Part shown: positions 43,967-56,080 of the stretch, piece by piece
Layout of the letters: every line of letters begins with the position of its first letter
How positions within the stretch are numbered: the stretch's first letter is position 1
Origin: Isoetes taiwanensis
Lineage: Eukaryota; Streptophyta; Lycopodiopsida; Isoetales; Isoetaceae
DNA: 64,000 nucleotides
Assembly: GCA_021234155.1 (NCBI GenBank)
Contig: JAJEKV010000030.1
Span: 8,908,390 to 8,972,389 of the forward strand
Reading direction: 5' to 3'
The notes under the pieces: generated by a model
The model's database searches: none
The model's input: only the letters and a program-made list of their open reading frames with translations
Told to the model about the DNA's origin: nothing
Program-made: the position numbers and the translations under genes

Positions 43967-44235
43967 CGAGAAACGGGATGCCATGGTTGCTCAGGTTCAA
44001 GGGTATTTGATGGCTCTTGGCTTCTAATCCATTCTTAGTTGGAGGATTGATGCAGTTTGCCTATATGAGAAGCAAGGGAGAGATCATTTGGTGCTTGATG
44101 CTTCTGATTTCCAAGGTCCTCATGCAAGACCAGTACTGCAGAACAGGCGAGAGAGACCTTCCCAAGCAGTGTCTTCTTAGTAAGAAGAGCACCTCTCTTA
44201 GAAGTCCTTACACCTCCGGTGCTTGACGATTTTGC
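43967..44235 (+). pseudogene. Exon-like sequence interrupted by the LTR element (right part)
   Basis: This is the right side of the sequence that the LTR element split. One frame reads VCLYEKQGRDHLVLDASDF and a later one LLEVLTPPVLDDFALLSH. Composition is protein-like but frames change, and I do not recognise the family. Confidence 0.25.
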
Positions 44236-46911
44236 ACTTTTATCTCACCTCACAAAGGCCTTTACACAATCTAATAATTTTTCTGGTTTTTCCAGCTCCA
44301 TCCCATAGATATCATGACCAGTGAGTAACCATCTCTCTTTTTTCTTTTTGTTTATGCTTCTCTGTTCTCTGCTGAGATTGAATTGTTTGGAGGGGTTGTT
44401 ACTTTGTATGACTTCTTTCTGTCGATGGAGTATATCTTCTTTTTTGATTAGTCATCGTTCTACTCTTCCTGTGGTATGACCAGATATTGTGGTTAATGGT
44501 ATTGAGCTTCCACATGTCCTTGACTAGATTGTAGCTTAGTACCTTGCATTTACATCAGATGAAAGGCTGCAGAAGCAAGGAGGGAGGTGGAATTTTGTGA
44601 GAGAGTCAAGTAGTTGAAAACATTATCGCCAGCTGAATTTGGAAGCTGGAAATTTTGCTCTTGCAGAGGATTGAATATAGATCAAATTTGAATAGAGGTT
44701 AATTTTGAAGTTTGTATGGTTGCTCTTGGATTCAAAGCAAATAAGGATGCAATTCTCTCCGTTCATATTTGTAGATAAGATATTTACGTCGCGACTCTTA
44801 TCTTCTGGTCTCATAAGCATCAATGGGCTATTCAAAGGTGTTATAGGTTTATGATATTCGTTGTTCCAATATTTGTGGTCTTTTTAAATGGTTTCTTTGA
44901 TCCAGATTCAAAATACAACAAGAGTTAGACAGATGATTTTTACCTTTATCCACCTGCGCATGATTTATCATTCAAAACCAACAAGCTACCCTTAATAGCC
45001 ATGCTTTATATATATTCCAACAGGTATCAGGTGGTTCATTTCTGTTCAAATAATCTCAGTCTTGGGATGCTCTTGCTTGCCTCCATCTCTAGGCAGCATT
45101 TATGTAGATGTTGGAAGATTGACAGGGATTTACTGGAGCCAATCAATGATATAAAGATAAGGATTCATGTGTGTAACTTTGTCGTTCAGTCCAAACTGCT
45201 AAGCCTAATGGGTTGTGCATAAAAAGCATTACTTCAGATTATTCCAACTCTAATGGGGTTGTGCACAAAAGGCATTATTATACAAGTGATATTGAATGTG
45301 GTGTTGTCTATGACTCTAATGCTAGTTTGAAATATGACAGATATGAAGGCAGAAAATCTAGGAGAAGAAAGACAGTCAAGCATGTACAAAAAAGTTACAA
45401 GTTACTAGATTGTGTAATTTTAAATAGTTCAAGAAAGGGGAAGTAGGATGCAGGAGGTATATCATTTCTATTGTGTAACATATTTTTTCTTATTGTTTTA
45501 CATAGCTAGCTATGATTTTATTCTGCTCTTATAACTATGGTTCTTTAATACCAACAAAAGAGCTATTCAATGCCTTAGCTCCAGTTGCTCAGGAAAGGGG
45601 ACGTAGGATGCAAGAGGTATATCATTTTCTGTTGTGTTAACATTCAAAGGCCTCAAGCTTAGGCCAAGCTTTAACGTCTATAAAAACAGTCGAGGAAAGG
45701 ACTGAAGTTATTTATGTTTATATTCCTGTTTGCGGGTAACGTTATGTTAGTTTGCTCTAAGAATGAGGATATTGCTTGAATCAACTGTGTCATATACCAT
45801 GTTTGCAACGTATGTGTCCAGACGAATGAAAGACTGCAGTCAATTATGATACTATTAAAGTAACTTGCACACTACGATACTATTAAAAGTAACTTGCACA
45901 CACACCATATCAGGCTCCTAGAACTTAGAACAACTCTAGCAATTGTTTACATGTGAATGATTTGGTTTATCCTTTTCTGAGGAGGTGGCACTATTCCCCC
46001 TTTGGCATATAATTGTGCTAGATTTTCAATGAGCAAAAGTAGACTCTGTTTTCAACAAGCTAGCCTGGATTATGATACATGGAAAATATGCCATGTGGCA
46101 TGAAGTAGTCTGCCTGTTTAAATAATTGAACCTATTTAAATATGATGTGACTACTTTTTTTTGGGGTCAAAAGAGACCTTGAATGAATGTAAATGGCTTA
46201 TGTGCCAGAAATTTGTACTATCACCAACATTTTGGATTTTAATATCTTTAGATAGTAGATGTTTGAGTATTTTGCTAACTTTTCCTCTTTAACATGCATT
46301 GTAACAATCTTTACTTGGCAGGACAACATAAAACGTACCAATATCCATATAAATCCTAGACACTACCAGCATCTAAAAATCCATGCCTCCCACCCTCCTG
46401 CTAAATTCTTATGGATATCGGTATCTTGCAAAATCCAGTTATTCGAATTCAAAATCGTTAAAGCATGGGGTTGGCCTCCTTCCCTCATTCCTCAAACAAA
46501 CTTTAAAGTCACAACATCAGATTCTTGCTGACATATTCTCTAGCATATGATCACTACACCTCACAAATATCTAGGCATGTTCCCGTTCATAACTAATTCT
46601 ACTCATCAATTAACGGATCCAAGAGTTATAACTTTTCATGTTAGATATTACTGTTCTAAATTCAAAGTTTCATACATCCTTTTTAATGTATCATGAAGCA
46701 GATTAACAAAACCCAAAGCGACTTCGTGCTCGTCATCTTTGAACCACGAGACACTTGGTTTCGATTTAGTTTTCATAACTGAATCTCTATTCATGACCCA
46801 ATTTACATTTCCTCCTACAAATGGTTTTTGGCCTTTATCAATGAATCTTAGAAACAACCACCTCTTCATTGTTACTAAGCCCGGCAACGCCGGGCACCAT
46901 AATTAGTTTAA
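44236..46911. other. No supported gene
   Basis: Short frames (45213-45446 plus and 46648-46887 minus) have no recognised domain. A direct repeat of about 55 bp with GGATGCAAGAGGTATATCAT occurs near 45429 and 45590. CTATTAAAAGTAACTTGCAC is duplicated near 45852-45900. A small hairpin CCCGGC/AAC/GCCGGG lies near 46880. Confidence 0.45.
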
Positions 46912-47370
46912 TAAGGATTGTTTTTATTGCAATATTGCTTGTTAACGCGGGCGGCTAGTCTATTGGGTTTTTTGGGTTGCTCACGGGGGCAAGCCCTCGT
47001 TCATTATAGCATATTCCAAGTATATGCCAGTATATACCAGGAATATGCCAATGACTGCTCCAAACTTGCTATCGGGTGTAAACTGGCGGTGACCGCTGTT
47101 GTTGGGCTAGCCACACTGGCTAACAGGTGCTCCTTGATCGAGCATTTATTTAGTAACTTTACAGTTGTTTCTGATCATGATTCTTCTCCTCTGCCTCCAT
47201 ACTTCTTCCTACAGTCCAGCTCGGGCCGTAAAACCACAATAGGAACATTTCCTTTGCCGCATGTCTTCGAGGCATGCCACTTTTTATGTGGAACTGCGAG
47301 GTCAACAACCAAGCAGTATGGAATGGAGCTCTGAGTTGGAGGCTACATCAAGCTTTGTTGTTGCATAAAT
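46912..47370 (+). repeat. Dispersed repeat copy A
   Basis: The reverse complement of 5068-5560 over its whole length, and the best reference copy of the family. It is non-coding; the 138-codon frame through it is not conserved in copy B. Confidence 0.8.
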
Positions 47371-49411
47371 AGAGGTCAAAACTTATTTTTCTTAGCGTTC
47401 TTCACAGGTTTTTTCATGAGGAAAGCAGAAACAGCATTTGCTCAAACTAATTTGTAGAAGAACGCGGTCAAGTTGGTTACAATGCTTTTGCTGAGTCGAT
47501 TTTTGAAAAGAACCGGGTTGCTAACGGTAAAAAAACATTCGTTATTTTGTAGTTCAGTACTTTGCATTTTTTATGAGCTTGGACGCATTATTTGTCTATG
47601 TTTTTGCTTGAAAAAAATAACTAAGTACTTTGTAAAGCTATGAATTATGAAGATGTGTTTCCTGACCCTGTAAATTACCACAGTGGTTATAGGTTTATGG
47701 ATATGGTCATTGATAAAAAGGAAAAAAAAATATTGCAGGAGTCTATGAGCATACTGCCTGGAGAATTAGCATTTACAGGAGTTCATAAATATACAACTTT
47801 TGAATTTGAAAATCCAGTAGTTAAGAACTATAACGCTACTCCAGGATTCAGAAGCGAATGTTTAATGCCATGACTTAATAGACCTGCACTTTATTGTTAC
47901 GGTCCATTTAAATTGAATTAAAGACTTTGCAGTTGATGAAATATGTCATGCTTTCTTAGTGCAGATTTGCATTCTGGCTAGAGTAACTAGGTCAGACATA
48001 GATTTCCATATCCGAGCCCTGCTCGAGAGGTAAAAGGCTACTCGGTTACATTCTTGGCCACTTTGTTGATAACGCTGGTTGTATAAAAGGGCTGTTGTTT
48101 TTGTATGCAATATTTATAGATATGGTTCAAATATCTCAGAACAATAACTTTGCCTTGCATAAATATGAAGTGTCTTTCACTTATTTGGTGGGATCATGTC
48201 TATATGAGTAAGAGAAAATAATTGATGCTTTTCGTTTCATCTATTTTTGATTCAGAAACATTTATTTGTAGGTTGTTGTTGCAGATGCGTCTAGATTTAT
48301 TCAAAGAGCATGCTATTTATACTGGGTATATTGATGAACTGATATTTTAGAGTCATATCATGAGATGTATTTGTTCAATGGGTTGTCTTTCCACTTTATA
48401 TTATGGTACACTTTTATAAGTGGTAGTATTATAATATCATGTTTGTTTTTATTCTATGCATGCACCGCATCATTGACAAGCAAGCTGATTATACTATTAT
48501 TTGTTTGCAACCATGTCAAGTTGGAAACTTGAATTTAGTGAGGACTTTCCTTGGTTGTATGAGGCCTTTCTTTAGTTGCGATGGCATGCTCTTAAAATCT
48601 TAGCTGTACATGTAATCTGAAAGCATTTTACAATGGCCTTTTTAAGCTAACTTTAACTGAAATGTTTATCTATTTGAAAGACATGCATGTGCATGAACTT
48701 AGTTGGTCTAAAAGTGTCTATCTATTTGAAAAACATGCATGTGCATGATTTTAAATGGTTCAAAAGTCTTTGGTTATGGAAACAACTATGGATCTTCAAA
48801 TTGGTTCACCTTAATAAGAACTGGAAGTAGTATGCATGCATACAGATGCGTGAAAAAACATGCAAATGCTATATATTTTCTTACTTTCGAAACTTCAAAT
48901 TCAAGCGAGAACATCGGCCAATGCAAGAGCTGTTTCAGGGCTTAAACTTGCACGACATTATGGTTTAAGGCATTTTTCAATTGTTGATTGCTTCAATCAT
49001 TGATCGTTGATCGTTGGTTGAGCCGGAAATGCACGTTCGAGCTCAAACACGGACATCAAATCATGGCCTTCGACAGGGCCTAGGCTCAATATCTAAGGAG
49101 GAGTTAGTGATGCAAATGGATACCATCACCTTCACAAAATGTTAATGTTTTAAAATAGCAATTTTGATTGATTATTTTGTATGTTATGAAGTATCAAGTA
49201 CTCTATTATCTTGAAGTAGCAATTTGAATTGATTGTCAAAACATGACTTTGAACTATGATTTAACCCACGTCACCCTCCGGCCATGGAGGGCAACCCTCC
49301 ATGTGCAGCACCTTGTTTATGTCTCCTATATTTTGCAGAATAAATCAAACTGCATATATAGTTGCAGATGGGCTCCTGAATTTGGAAGTGCACTAGGACT
49401 CCAAGGTATCT

Positions 49412-49413
<2 letters not shown>
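47371..49413. other. No supported gene
   Basis: An ATG-initiated 77-codon frame (47640-47873; includes DKKEKKILQESMSILPGE and a YTTFEFENPVVKNY segment) looks protein-like but is unassigned. A tandem duplication of about 57 bp (48660-48716 and 48717-48772) carries ACATGCATGTGCATGA. The stretch ends in a T run of more than 20 and an AT microsatellite (49410-49460). Confidence 0.4.
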
Positions 49414-49443
<30 letters not shown>

Positions 49444-49489
49444 TATTATATATCTGATCTGATCTATATATGTTCTTATGTTTCGCGCT

Positions 49490-49780
49490 TATCCGGCCGT
49501 CCGTTCGAGATCCGACGGCTCACGTGGATTTGGGACGTATCCTACGGCCCAGATGGCTTGGGAGTTTACATATAATATGTGTACCATGGTCCTACGGTCC
49601 AGATTGATCTGATCCTGACCGTCGGTCCAAGATCCGACGGCTCACGTAGCTTGGGGACACATCCTACGGTCCATGTGGCTTTGGGAATTATATGTAATAG
49701 ATCCTACGGCTCATATCGCTTTTATATGGTGAGATCTTGATCGTTGATCGAGTCTAAGATCCTAAGGCTCATATTGAATG
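49490..49780. repeat. Degenerate tandem repeat of ~120 bp
   Basis: GATCCGACGGCTCACGT and ATCCTACGGTCCAxxTGGCTT recur two to three times with decay toward the right end. Confidence 0.8.
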
Positions 49781-49820
49781 CTCGTTCCCTAAGGAAAGGC
49801 TTTTAAAAAATTTTATGTTA

Positions 49821-49882
49821 TTGGGGGGCTTCGAACCCTAGTCCTCAACCCCCCAAACCCCCCACTCTAACCACTAGACCAA
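49821..49882 (-). repeat. tRNA-derived SINE head
   Basis: The reverse complement contains an A-box (TGGTCTAGTGGTTAGAG) and a B-box (GGTTCGAAGCC) with a G-rich spacer, i.e. an RNA polymerase III promoter from a tRNA. The anticodon arm is not tRNA-like, so it is a SINE or tRNA pseudogene. It shares its G-rich spacer with 33201-33280. Confidence 0.6.
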
Positions 49883-50134
49883 GCATTAATTCTATGAAAA
49901 AATAATGTTTCAAATACACTTAAGGGTAATGTTGTAACTAAGATAAAATAGACTATAATATTCTAGGATGTTTTGAAAGTTTCAAAGTGTTCCAGAAAGT
50001 TCTAAAATGTTCTAGAAATTTCTAGAATGTAAGGGAATCCAAGAGAATTAAAGGGAATATAAAGAAATCTCATATTAAATGCTCATGGGTAAGCACCTCA
50101 ATCAAAATAGAAAATTCTAGGGTAAAAGCATGCT

Positions 50135-50425
50135 ACGGTGTACCACTTTTGGAACCCTCAAAAGTACCTACACTGGGTACTTTTAAAACTGGTACTTTCT
50201 GTTTTTTCTTTCCATTAAAATCAATCGAAATTTTTTGAATTGAGGGTCAATAACATGTCAATCTATAGTACTAGAGGATAACAATACTACTAATGACTAA
50301 AATAAATGAATTAACTCTCAAACTTATTGTTTATTGCGGCATTTTTGCAAGTTCCCAGTACCCTGCTGGGTACTTTTTTGGGTAGTTTTGTACTACCTAA
50401 ATAGGTACTTTAGATGGTACACCCT
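50135..50425. mobile_element. hAT-type MITE
   Basis: The termini ACGGTGTACCA and AGGGTGTACCA (right end in reverse complement) are flanked by AGCATGCT on both sides (50127-50134 and 50426-50433), an 8-bp and palindromic target duplication. It is 291 bp, non-coding, and rich in GGTACTTT-type internal repeats. Confidence 0.75.
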
Positions 50426-50433
50426 AGCATGCT

Positions 50434-51600
50434 TTCACCCTCTAAGAGAATCTAGGAGAATCTAAGAGAATCTCAGTAGAATCGTTGGTTATCTAGAGCA
50501 CTATCGGGCTTACACCGTAAGAACATGCTAAAACTGGAACAATGCGTCGTAGGACGTATTAATTTTCTTGTATATATATGCTTTCATTGTACATTTCTTT
50601 GTTTAAATTGCATGACATATCTTGCACATAGTATGAACATGTCTGTGTTCGCTGTATTAATGGTTTTGTAATGTATGTTCATTTTGTAATGTTCCATCTT
50701 TTTAGTTTAGTTACATTCATGTCATGAGGTTGCAGTGTTAAGCTTCATTTGCAGATGTTGCATAAACTACGTTTATATATATAATCTACTTTTGCATTAG
50801 ATCCTCGTATTGCTAGTGCATGTTGTAATTTATATGCTTTTTTTCATGATGTTGCATATTATTATGCATCTCATCCCATTTTCATTTTCCAGTACATCGT
50901 TAAAAGATATCAAACCTTATATTACACACATCTGCTCCAAGTAATTACCATCTTCTAAAAAAAGTCACATTTATATAATGTTACCCCTTGCCTTGATTTC
51001 ATTTTATTATTAGGCACTTTATGAGAAATAACATTTTATATAGCTTTGCCATTATTCACTAGTCCTTTCACCGTGGACCGTTAGTTCTCTCGTAAATGCA
51101 CAATATCAATCCTCCCATTCTCGCAATCAATCGTCCACGATCCTCCATAACTTGGAAGTTAAAACTACAAAGTTTGTAAGCATTAGGCCTTCCCTTCTCA
51201 AGTTTAATCTTATCGCCTTGAAAAGATTCCCTTTCTGATCCTCCAAGTGAGTTTCTCACAATGAATGAGAAAGATCTCTCTTTTTGATCCTTCAAGTAGT
51301 TTATCTCAACCGAACTTGAACAAGAAAGGTACCCTTTCCGATCTTTCAATTTGAATATTCCCATTCAACTTGAGCAAGAAAGGTACTACCCCCCTCCCGT
51401 GACCCCAAACACCCAAAACTTTCTCAATTAAAGAGCAGTTTAAACTATTATTGGAACATAAAGATCTGAAGAAGAACTTTATTTCATTCAATAATTAGAT
51501 ACACATGCTCAACAGTCACATGCATCATACAAAAATATATATTTTTTATATTCTAATCTCAAGTTAGGTAACCAATGGTTAATCAATTTTTCTCAGCCTC
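50434..51600. other. No supported gene; one copy of a locally repeated segment
   Basis: 51000-51090 (CTTGATTTCATTTTATTATTAGGCAC, written here only by its core CTTGATTTCATTTTAT, through the CCGTGGACC segment) resembles 53225-53290 joined to 57052-57085, i.e. the target site of the LINE. The minus-strand frame at 51068-51364 is unassigned. Confidence 0.4.
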
Positions 51601-52500
51601 CTTTGTTGTTGCTTTATCAAAGTTTGAATGGGAGCTTTTTGGCACTTTTGCAATAGTGTGCATCAACACTTCTCCTTTGGTGTCTTCTTTGAATTTTGGG
51701 ACTTCAGATTGAGGCTATAAGAGCCATCTTCTTAGGGCATTCAACATTGATATGAGGTCTGCCACATCTAAAACACCCACTTGCTGTTGGGTTTATCCTT
51801 TCCTCGAACACGGATTGCTATAAATTCCAATTCTTTGTATTTGGCTCATTATGATCATCATTGAATATGACTATTTTAGCTCTGTTGCTCCTTTCGCATA
51901 TTTCCTCTCTGCTGCTTCTGCTTTTCTTATTGCTTCATCTAGTGGTTGTGGCTCTATAAATCTAAGCTCAATATATAAGCCCTTCTCTTAATCTGGCTAT
52001 AAATTTCCTTTTCTTATCACCGAGGCTTTCCGTTTACACTGATACATAACTGAACTTGTTAGAATCGATATACAAACTCTCTTTCTCCCAGTTTAAATAC
52101 ATCCCATTCTTTTCTAAGATCTGTAAAATAGCTTGCAGGTAGGTTATGGTTTTCAGAGGCTCTTTTAAATTCATCCCACATCTTTATTAGAAGAACCATT
52201 GTATTTCTTCCTTGGCACCAAATCCTTGCAATATCTATGAGGTGCTTGTCTATAACCTAGAGTTTTTGCATCTCAGTTGCGCCAATCTCTTTCAAAGAAA
52301 CTCTCCCACGATGCTAAAATCCCAAAACTGCAGGAGGACTTCTCTTCTCACCTGAACACAATGGCACACCCTTCACCTTCTCTAACCACTTTATTCTGGC
52401 AGAATTATTGGCCAGGTTGGGATTATTTGGCAGAGGATTAGCTGGTAGAGGATTAACTGGTGGTGGATTATTTGGCACTGGCAATTGCTGAGAATTATCA
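51600..52500 (-). pseudogene. Retroelement gag remnant
   Basis: Minus-strand frames read EPQPLDEAIRKAEAAERKYA, typical of the end of a gag capsid domain, and then GCFRCGRPHINVECPKK. The latter is a CCHC zinc knuckle one residue shorter than canonical (CX2CX3HX4C). Many stops and frame changes occur, and no pol follows. I infer a decayed LTR-retrotransposon gag. Confidence 0.55.
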
Positions 52501-53270
52501 TGTAAGAATCCGTAAAGTAAGGTTATTCGCTCCCATTTCCTTTGATCGTCTAACTAGGATGTTGGCAGTGGAAAAGCAATCTGATGGGTAGTTTGATTGA
52601 CAATAAAATCTATAGTTCTCAAATGGTTGGTATTGACTGTTTAAAGCAGATGGCCATTACACAGGCTCTTGGATTTTAATGCGGTTCTAATAACAATTGA
52701 TATGAATGAAGTTAAATATGCCCTTGAAACAACTAAAATCAAAGTTTATTCAGCATAAAGTGATATGTTACATGTCCTTTTCCTCCCAACTAGATGCACC
52801 TTGGAAAGGGTTATTGGCAAAACTGCCATCACTGGCTTCTGACAACTGGCTTCAGGCTCCTATACCACAACCTTCAATCAATCACAACTAGTTTAATAAT
52901 AGGAAGGCATTCTGGTTCATGATCTGCAAACTGGCTCCGCTTCTGACAAAGGATCATTGGGCTGCTCCTCTGGAGAATCCGTTGTCCCTTATATCTGGTC
53001 GCATGTTCTCTTCTTGATCACTGCTACAAAGGTATTCGATGGACTGCTGTAGTCGCTGCCTAGAAGAGGTCACAGATGTATCAGGTCACAGGTAATGGTT
53101 GCTGATATATACAGTCGTAGGTGGCTTTAGATAATCGATGCTATTTAAAGGATCTAAGGTGGTCTCCTCTAATTGATTATAATCTTCTCAGTTATAGGTA
53201 AAAAAGGTTCCCTTTCTATAACGTTGTACTTGTCTTGATTTCATTTTATATTAGCACTCCATAAGAAATC
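52501..53270. other. No gene seen
   Basis: AT-rich sequence. A plus-strand frame at 52706-52891 has no recognisable features. Confidence 0.45.
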
Positions 53271-53338
53271 ATAGTTTACATAGTTTTTTTTTTTTTTTTT
53301 TTTCTTTCTGAAGAACGTGTTTTTATACACTCAAAATA

Positions 53339-54812
53339 TTACAAAGTACTTCCAGAAGTAAGAAATGTCCCTGAAGCATCAATCACTTTTAGATGATCTC
53401 TCCATATTGGAATTTTAATACGGTCAGACCAATTGGAGATCTGAAAGCAATTATACAACTTCTTACGAATTTCTTGAAGCACCACCTGAGAAGAAATACG
53501 CTTATCATAAAAGACCTTTCTTCGCCTTCGCTTCCATACACTCCATATTAGCCAAGACTTTGCCATGTGAAATGCAATCCTTTTAGAAGCAGTCCACTGA
53601 TTTGGATAAATACCCAAAAGAAAGTGCTGACTATCCAAAGATACTCCAAAAAGAGAATGCAGCCAGGACCTAAGACTACTCAGCTCTGCACACAAATAGA
53701 AACAGTGCTCCAATGTTTCAATGCACCGCTCACACATTGGGTAAAGTGGGCTTACTCCCGGCTTAAAGCGATGAACCATCTGATTAACTCTCAAAGAGCG
53801 ATGAATCATCTGCCAAAGTAGAACATTTACCTTTGGAGGATTATATTTAGACCAAACAAGGTTCCAGATGGATTGCCATTGAGAAGGCAAAGTCTGTAAG
53901 TGCCATTTTCGAGAAGGTGATAAAGTACTTGAGGAGGTAAGCAATCTGTAGCATGAACTTACTAGCTTCTTGCCTTCTTTAATACCTTGAACAAAGTTCC
54001 AGCATCTCTTGGTACCCACCTTCTTAATTAGAGGAAGAGCACTTGCTGCATAAGCCCATATAGTGATATCTTTTATCCAACAACCCATATGTCTCCTGAA
54101 ACCATTGCCAAGGAGCAATGTCGATACCAAAATACCACTGTTCAATAGAAATAATACCTGCTCTCCTCCACCTCGCTTGGGAATGCACATGCATAAATTC
54201 TACAACTGGGTGTAGTTCTCCATGAGTATACAAAGGCAACCACAGAAAGGGGGAAGATGCCTCGAGACAAGCTTCCCAATCAAATGTAATCACCTGCTGG
54301 ACTACCTTCCAGGCCCAAAGTAAGCCTTTCAGTACTGGAGAGGCATGTGAATAAGCTTTCAATGGATATAACAATGACCAAGGGAGCTCAATTCTCACAC
54401 CTCGCTTATGAAAAACCATACACTTCTTTACTGATTGTTTAAGTAACTTCATACCTGGTGATGCACAATCATCTTGCAACAAACTGAACAATAGCTTAGA
54501 AGCTAAGACCTTACCCTGTAAAGAAAGATCCAACATACCAAGTCCTCCTTGTTGTTTAAACAACATACATTTCTTCCACGCCACCTTCACAGTGCCTCCT
54601 TGATCGGTACACCATACAAAATCTCTTACAATCTTTTTTATCTCTGCAAACTTAGAAGCTGGAGCCAATAGAACCGAAACCAAATAAATATGCGTATTGT
54701 TCAATACTGACTTAGCTACTTGAATTCTACCTGCCAAGGATAACTTTGAACCTCTCCACACCGTCGGTTGCCTTTGTAAATTTAAGATAATTTCATCCCA
54801 TGCTTCATTCAT
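53339..54812 (-). pseudogene. LINE-A ORF2 C-terminal region
   Basis: Two overlapping frames (54812-54024, then 54190-53339) together give the post-RT region: WRGSKLSLAGRIQVAKSVL, then VWCTDQGGTVKVAWKKC, then PMCERCIETLEHCFYLC (CCHC-like) and IRKKLYNCF. These match plant LINE/L1-type ORF2 C-termini (zf-RVT). The frame changes at about 54030-54190. Confidence 0.9.
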
Positions 54813-54985
54813 GTCAATATCTAGACCAAAGGGGACTCCTAGAAGCTTTGTCTTTGCAGATGGATAACTTTGAACCTCTCCACCAAATCAGTTGCCTTTG
54901 TAAATTTAAGATAATTTCATCCCATGCTTCATTCATGTCAATATCTAGACCAAAGGGGACTCCTAGAAGCTTTGTCTTTGCAGAT
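54738..54985. repeat. 124-bp tandem duplication within LINE-A
   Basis: 54738-54861 is repeated at 54862-54985 with only a few substitutions (CACCGTCGG versus CACCAAATCAG). The right end of the second copy is the junction with LINE-B. Confidence 0.92.
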
Positions 54986-56079
54986 GGTGTTGCGGGCTTG
55001 GGATCACGTGCGTGTGCTCTTCCAGCTAGATTATGCCTCGGTTTATCACCACTCTTTCTCCTTTCTTGTGGGTTCCTCTACCCCTAGCGTACTTGCCCTT
55101 TATCGCCACTTTGTGCATGCTCGGATGCAGGCCGTTGGAGGCGTTAGCTGTTTGTGCTCACCTTGGAGGATTGGTATTGGGATGGTCGGCTAGCCCGGTG
55201 GGAGTTCTTTCGAGCTCGCTTTTCCGCCGAAGGGCGGTGGACGGGCTATCACGGGAACAAGTGGCGGGGAGTATTCCGCTACACATACCTATAGTCCCTC
55301 GGGGTGATGTGGTGGTGCGGGTTTGGAAGGTTCATCCGGATGTTGTATCTTCTTGTTTTGTGCGGTCTTGTTACCGGGTGTTGGCTATTCATGACACTCG
55401 CCCCTTCGGGCAAGTGGTCTCTGCAGCTTCGGGTTCTCGATGGGCTTCGGTTTGGGCGTGGACATGGAGCTCACTTCCCCCCAGAAGGTTCGGGTGTTTT
55501 CGTGGCGGTGGTGCACCGTATGATCGGGGTGAATGTCCTTGTGAGTCGGTTTAGGCGGTGTGAGCCCTCTTTGCCCTTGTTGTGGCCTTCATCGTGAGGC
55601 GTGGAGCATTGTGCGGTTTTATGCCCTCACTTGCGGGTTGCACAGGATTGGGTCGGGCTCTGTTTTGGTGAGATTGAATAGCCAACAATTGCCGCTTCAT
55701 GTATATCCGGTGCTTGGCTCGTCAGACGGGCAAAAGAAGCCTTGCATCCGTGTGTGGCTTGGTTGGTGTGGTTGATTTGGCGGCGGCGGTTGTGGATCTT
55801 CGGGGGATTCAGCTGCAGCCCTCTCGATTCCTCGACTTCGGTACAAGCTATTTCAAAGCTTTTGGTGTTCCGGGATTAGTAGAGCGGAAGTTTTCCATTT
55901 GGCGGGACTTCTTGGGTGTGGTAGATGGTGATGGCCAGTTTGTACAGCAGTAGAGTTGCAGTTGTTGTGGAGTGTCGAGGTATCACTGTCTCTTTGGGGC
56001 AGTTCTCCTTCCTCCTCACTTGCTTTGTAACATTATCATTCTTTTAATATATTGCTGACACAGTTCTTCAAAAAAAAAA
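54986..56079 (+). mobile_element. Second LINE 3' end (LINE-B) nested in LINE-A
   Basis: A markedly GC-richer plus-strand block interrupts LINE-A between codons for DWKVV and TKLLGVPFG. Frames in it read VSPLCPCCGLHRE (zinc-knuckle-like) and, at the end, FSIWRDFLGVVDGDGQF. The latter corresponds to the last residues of LINE-A's ORF2 (IPIWSDHLKVIDASGTF). It ends in a short A run (56070-56079). It is therefore a 5'-truncated copy of a different LINE lineage on the opposite strand. No clear target duplication was found. Confidence 0.65.
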
Positions 56080-56080
56080 C

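Noticed and set aside
46918-47334. 138-codon frame in dispersed repeat copy A
   Set aside because: The frame is not conserved in copy B, so it is not a gene.
55033-55953. Independent GC-rich gene on the plus strand, possibly foreign
   Set aside because: Zinc-knuckle-like and terminal residues parallel LINE ORF2 and it ends in an A run, so a second LINE lineage explains it better.
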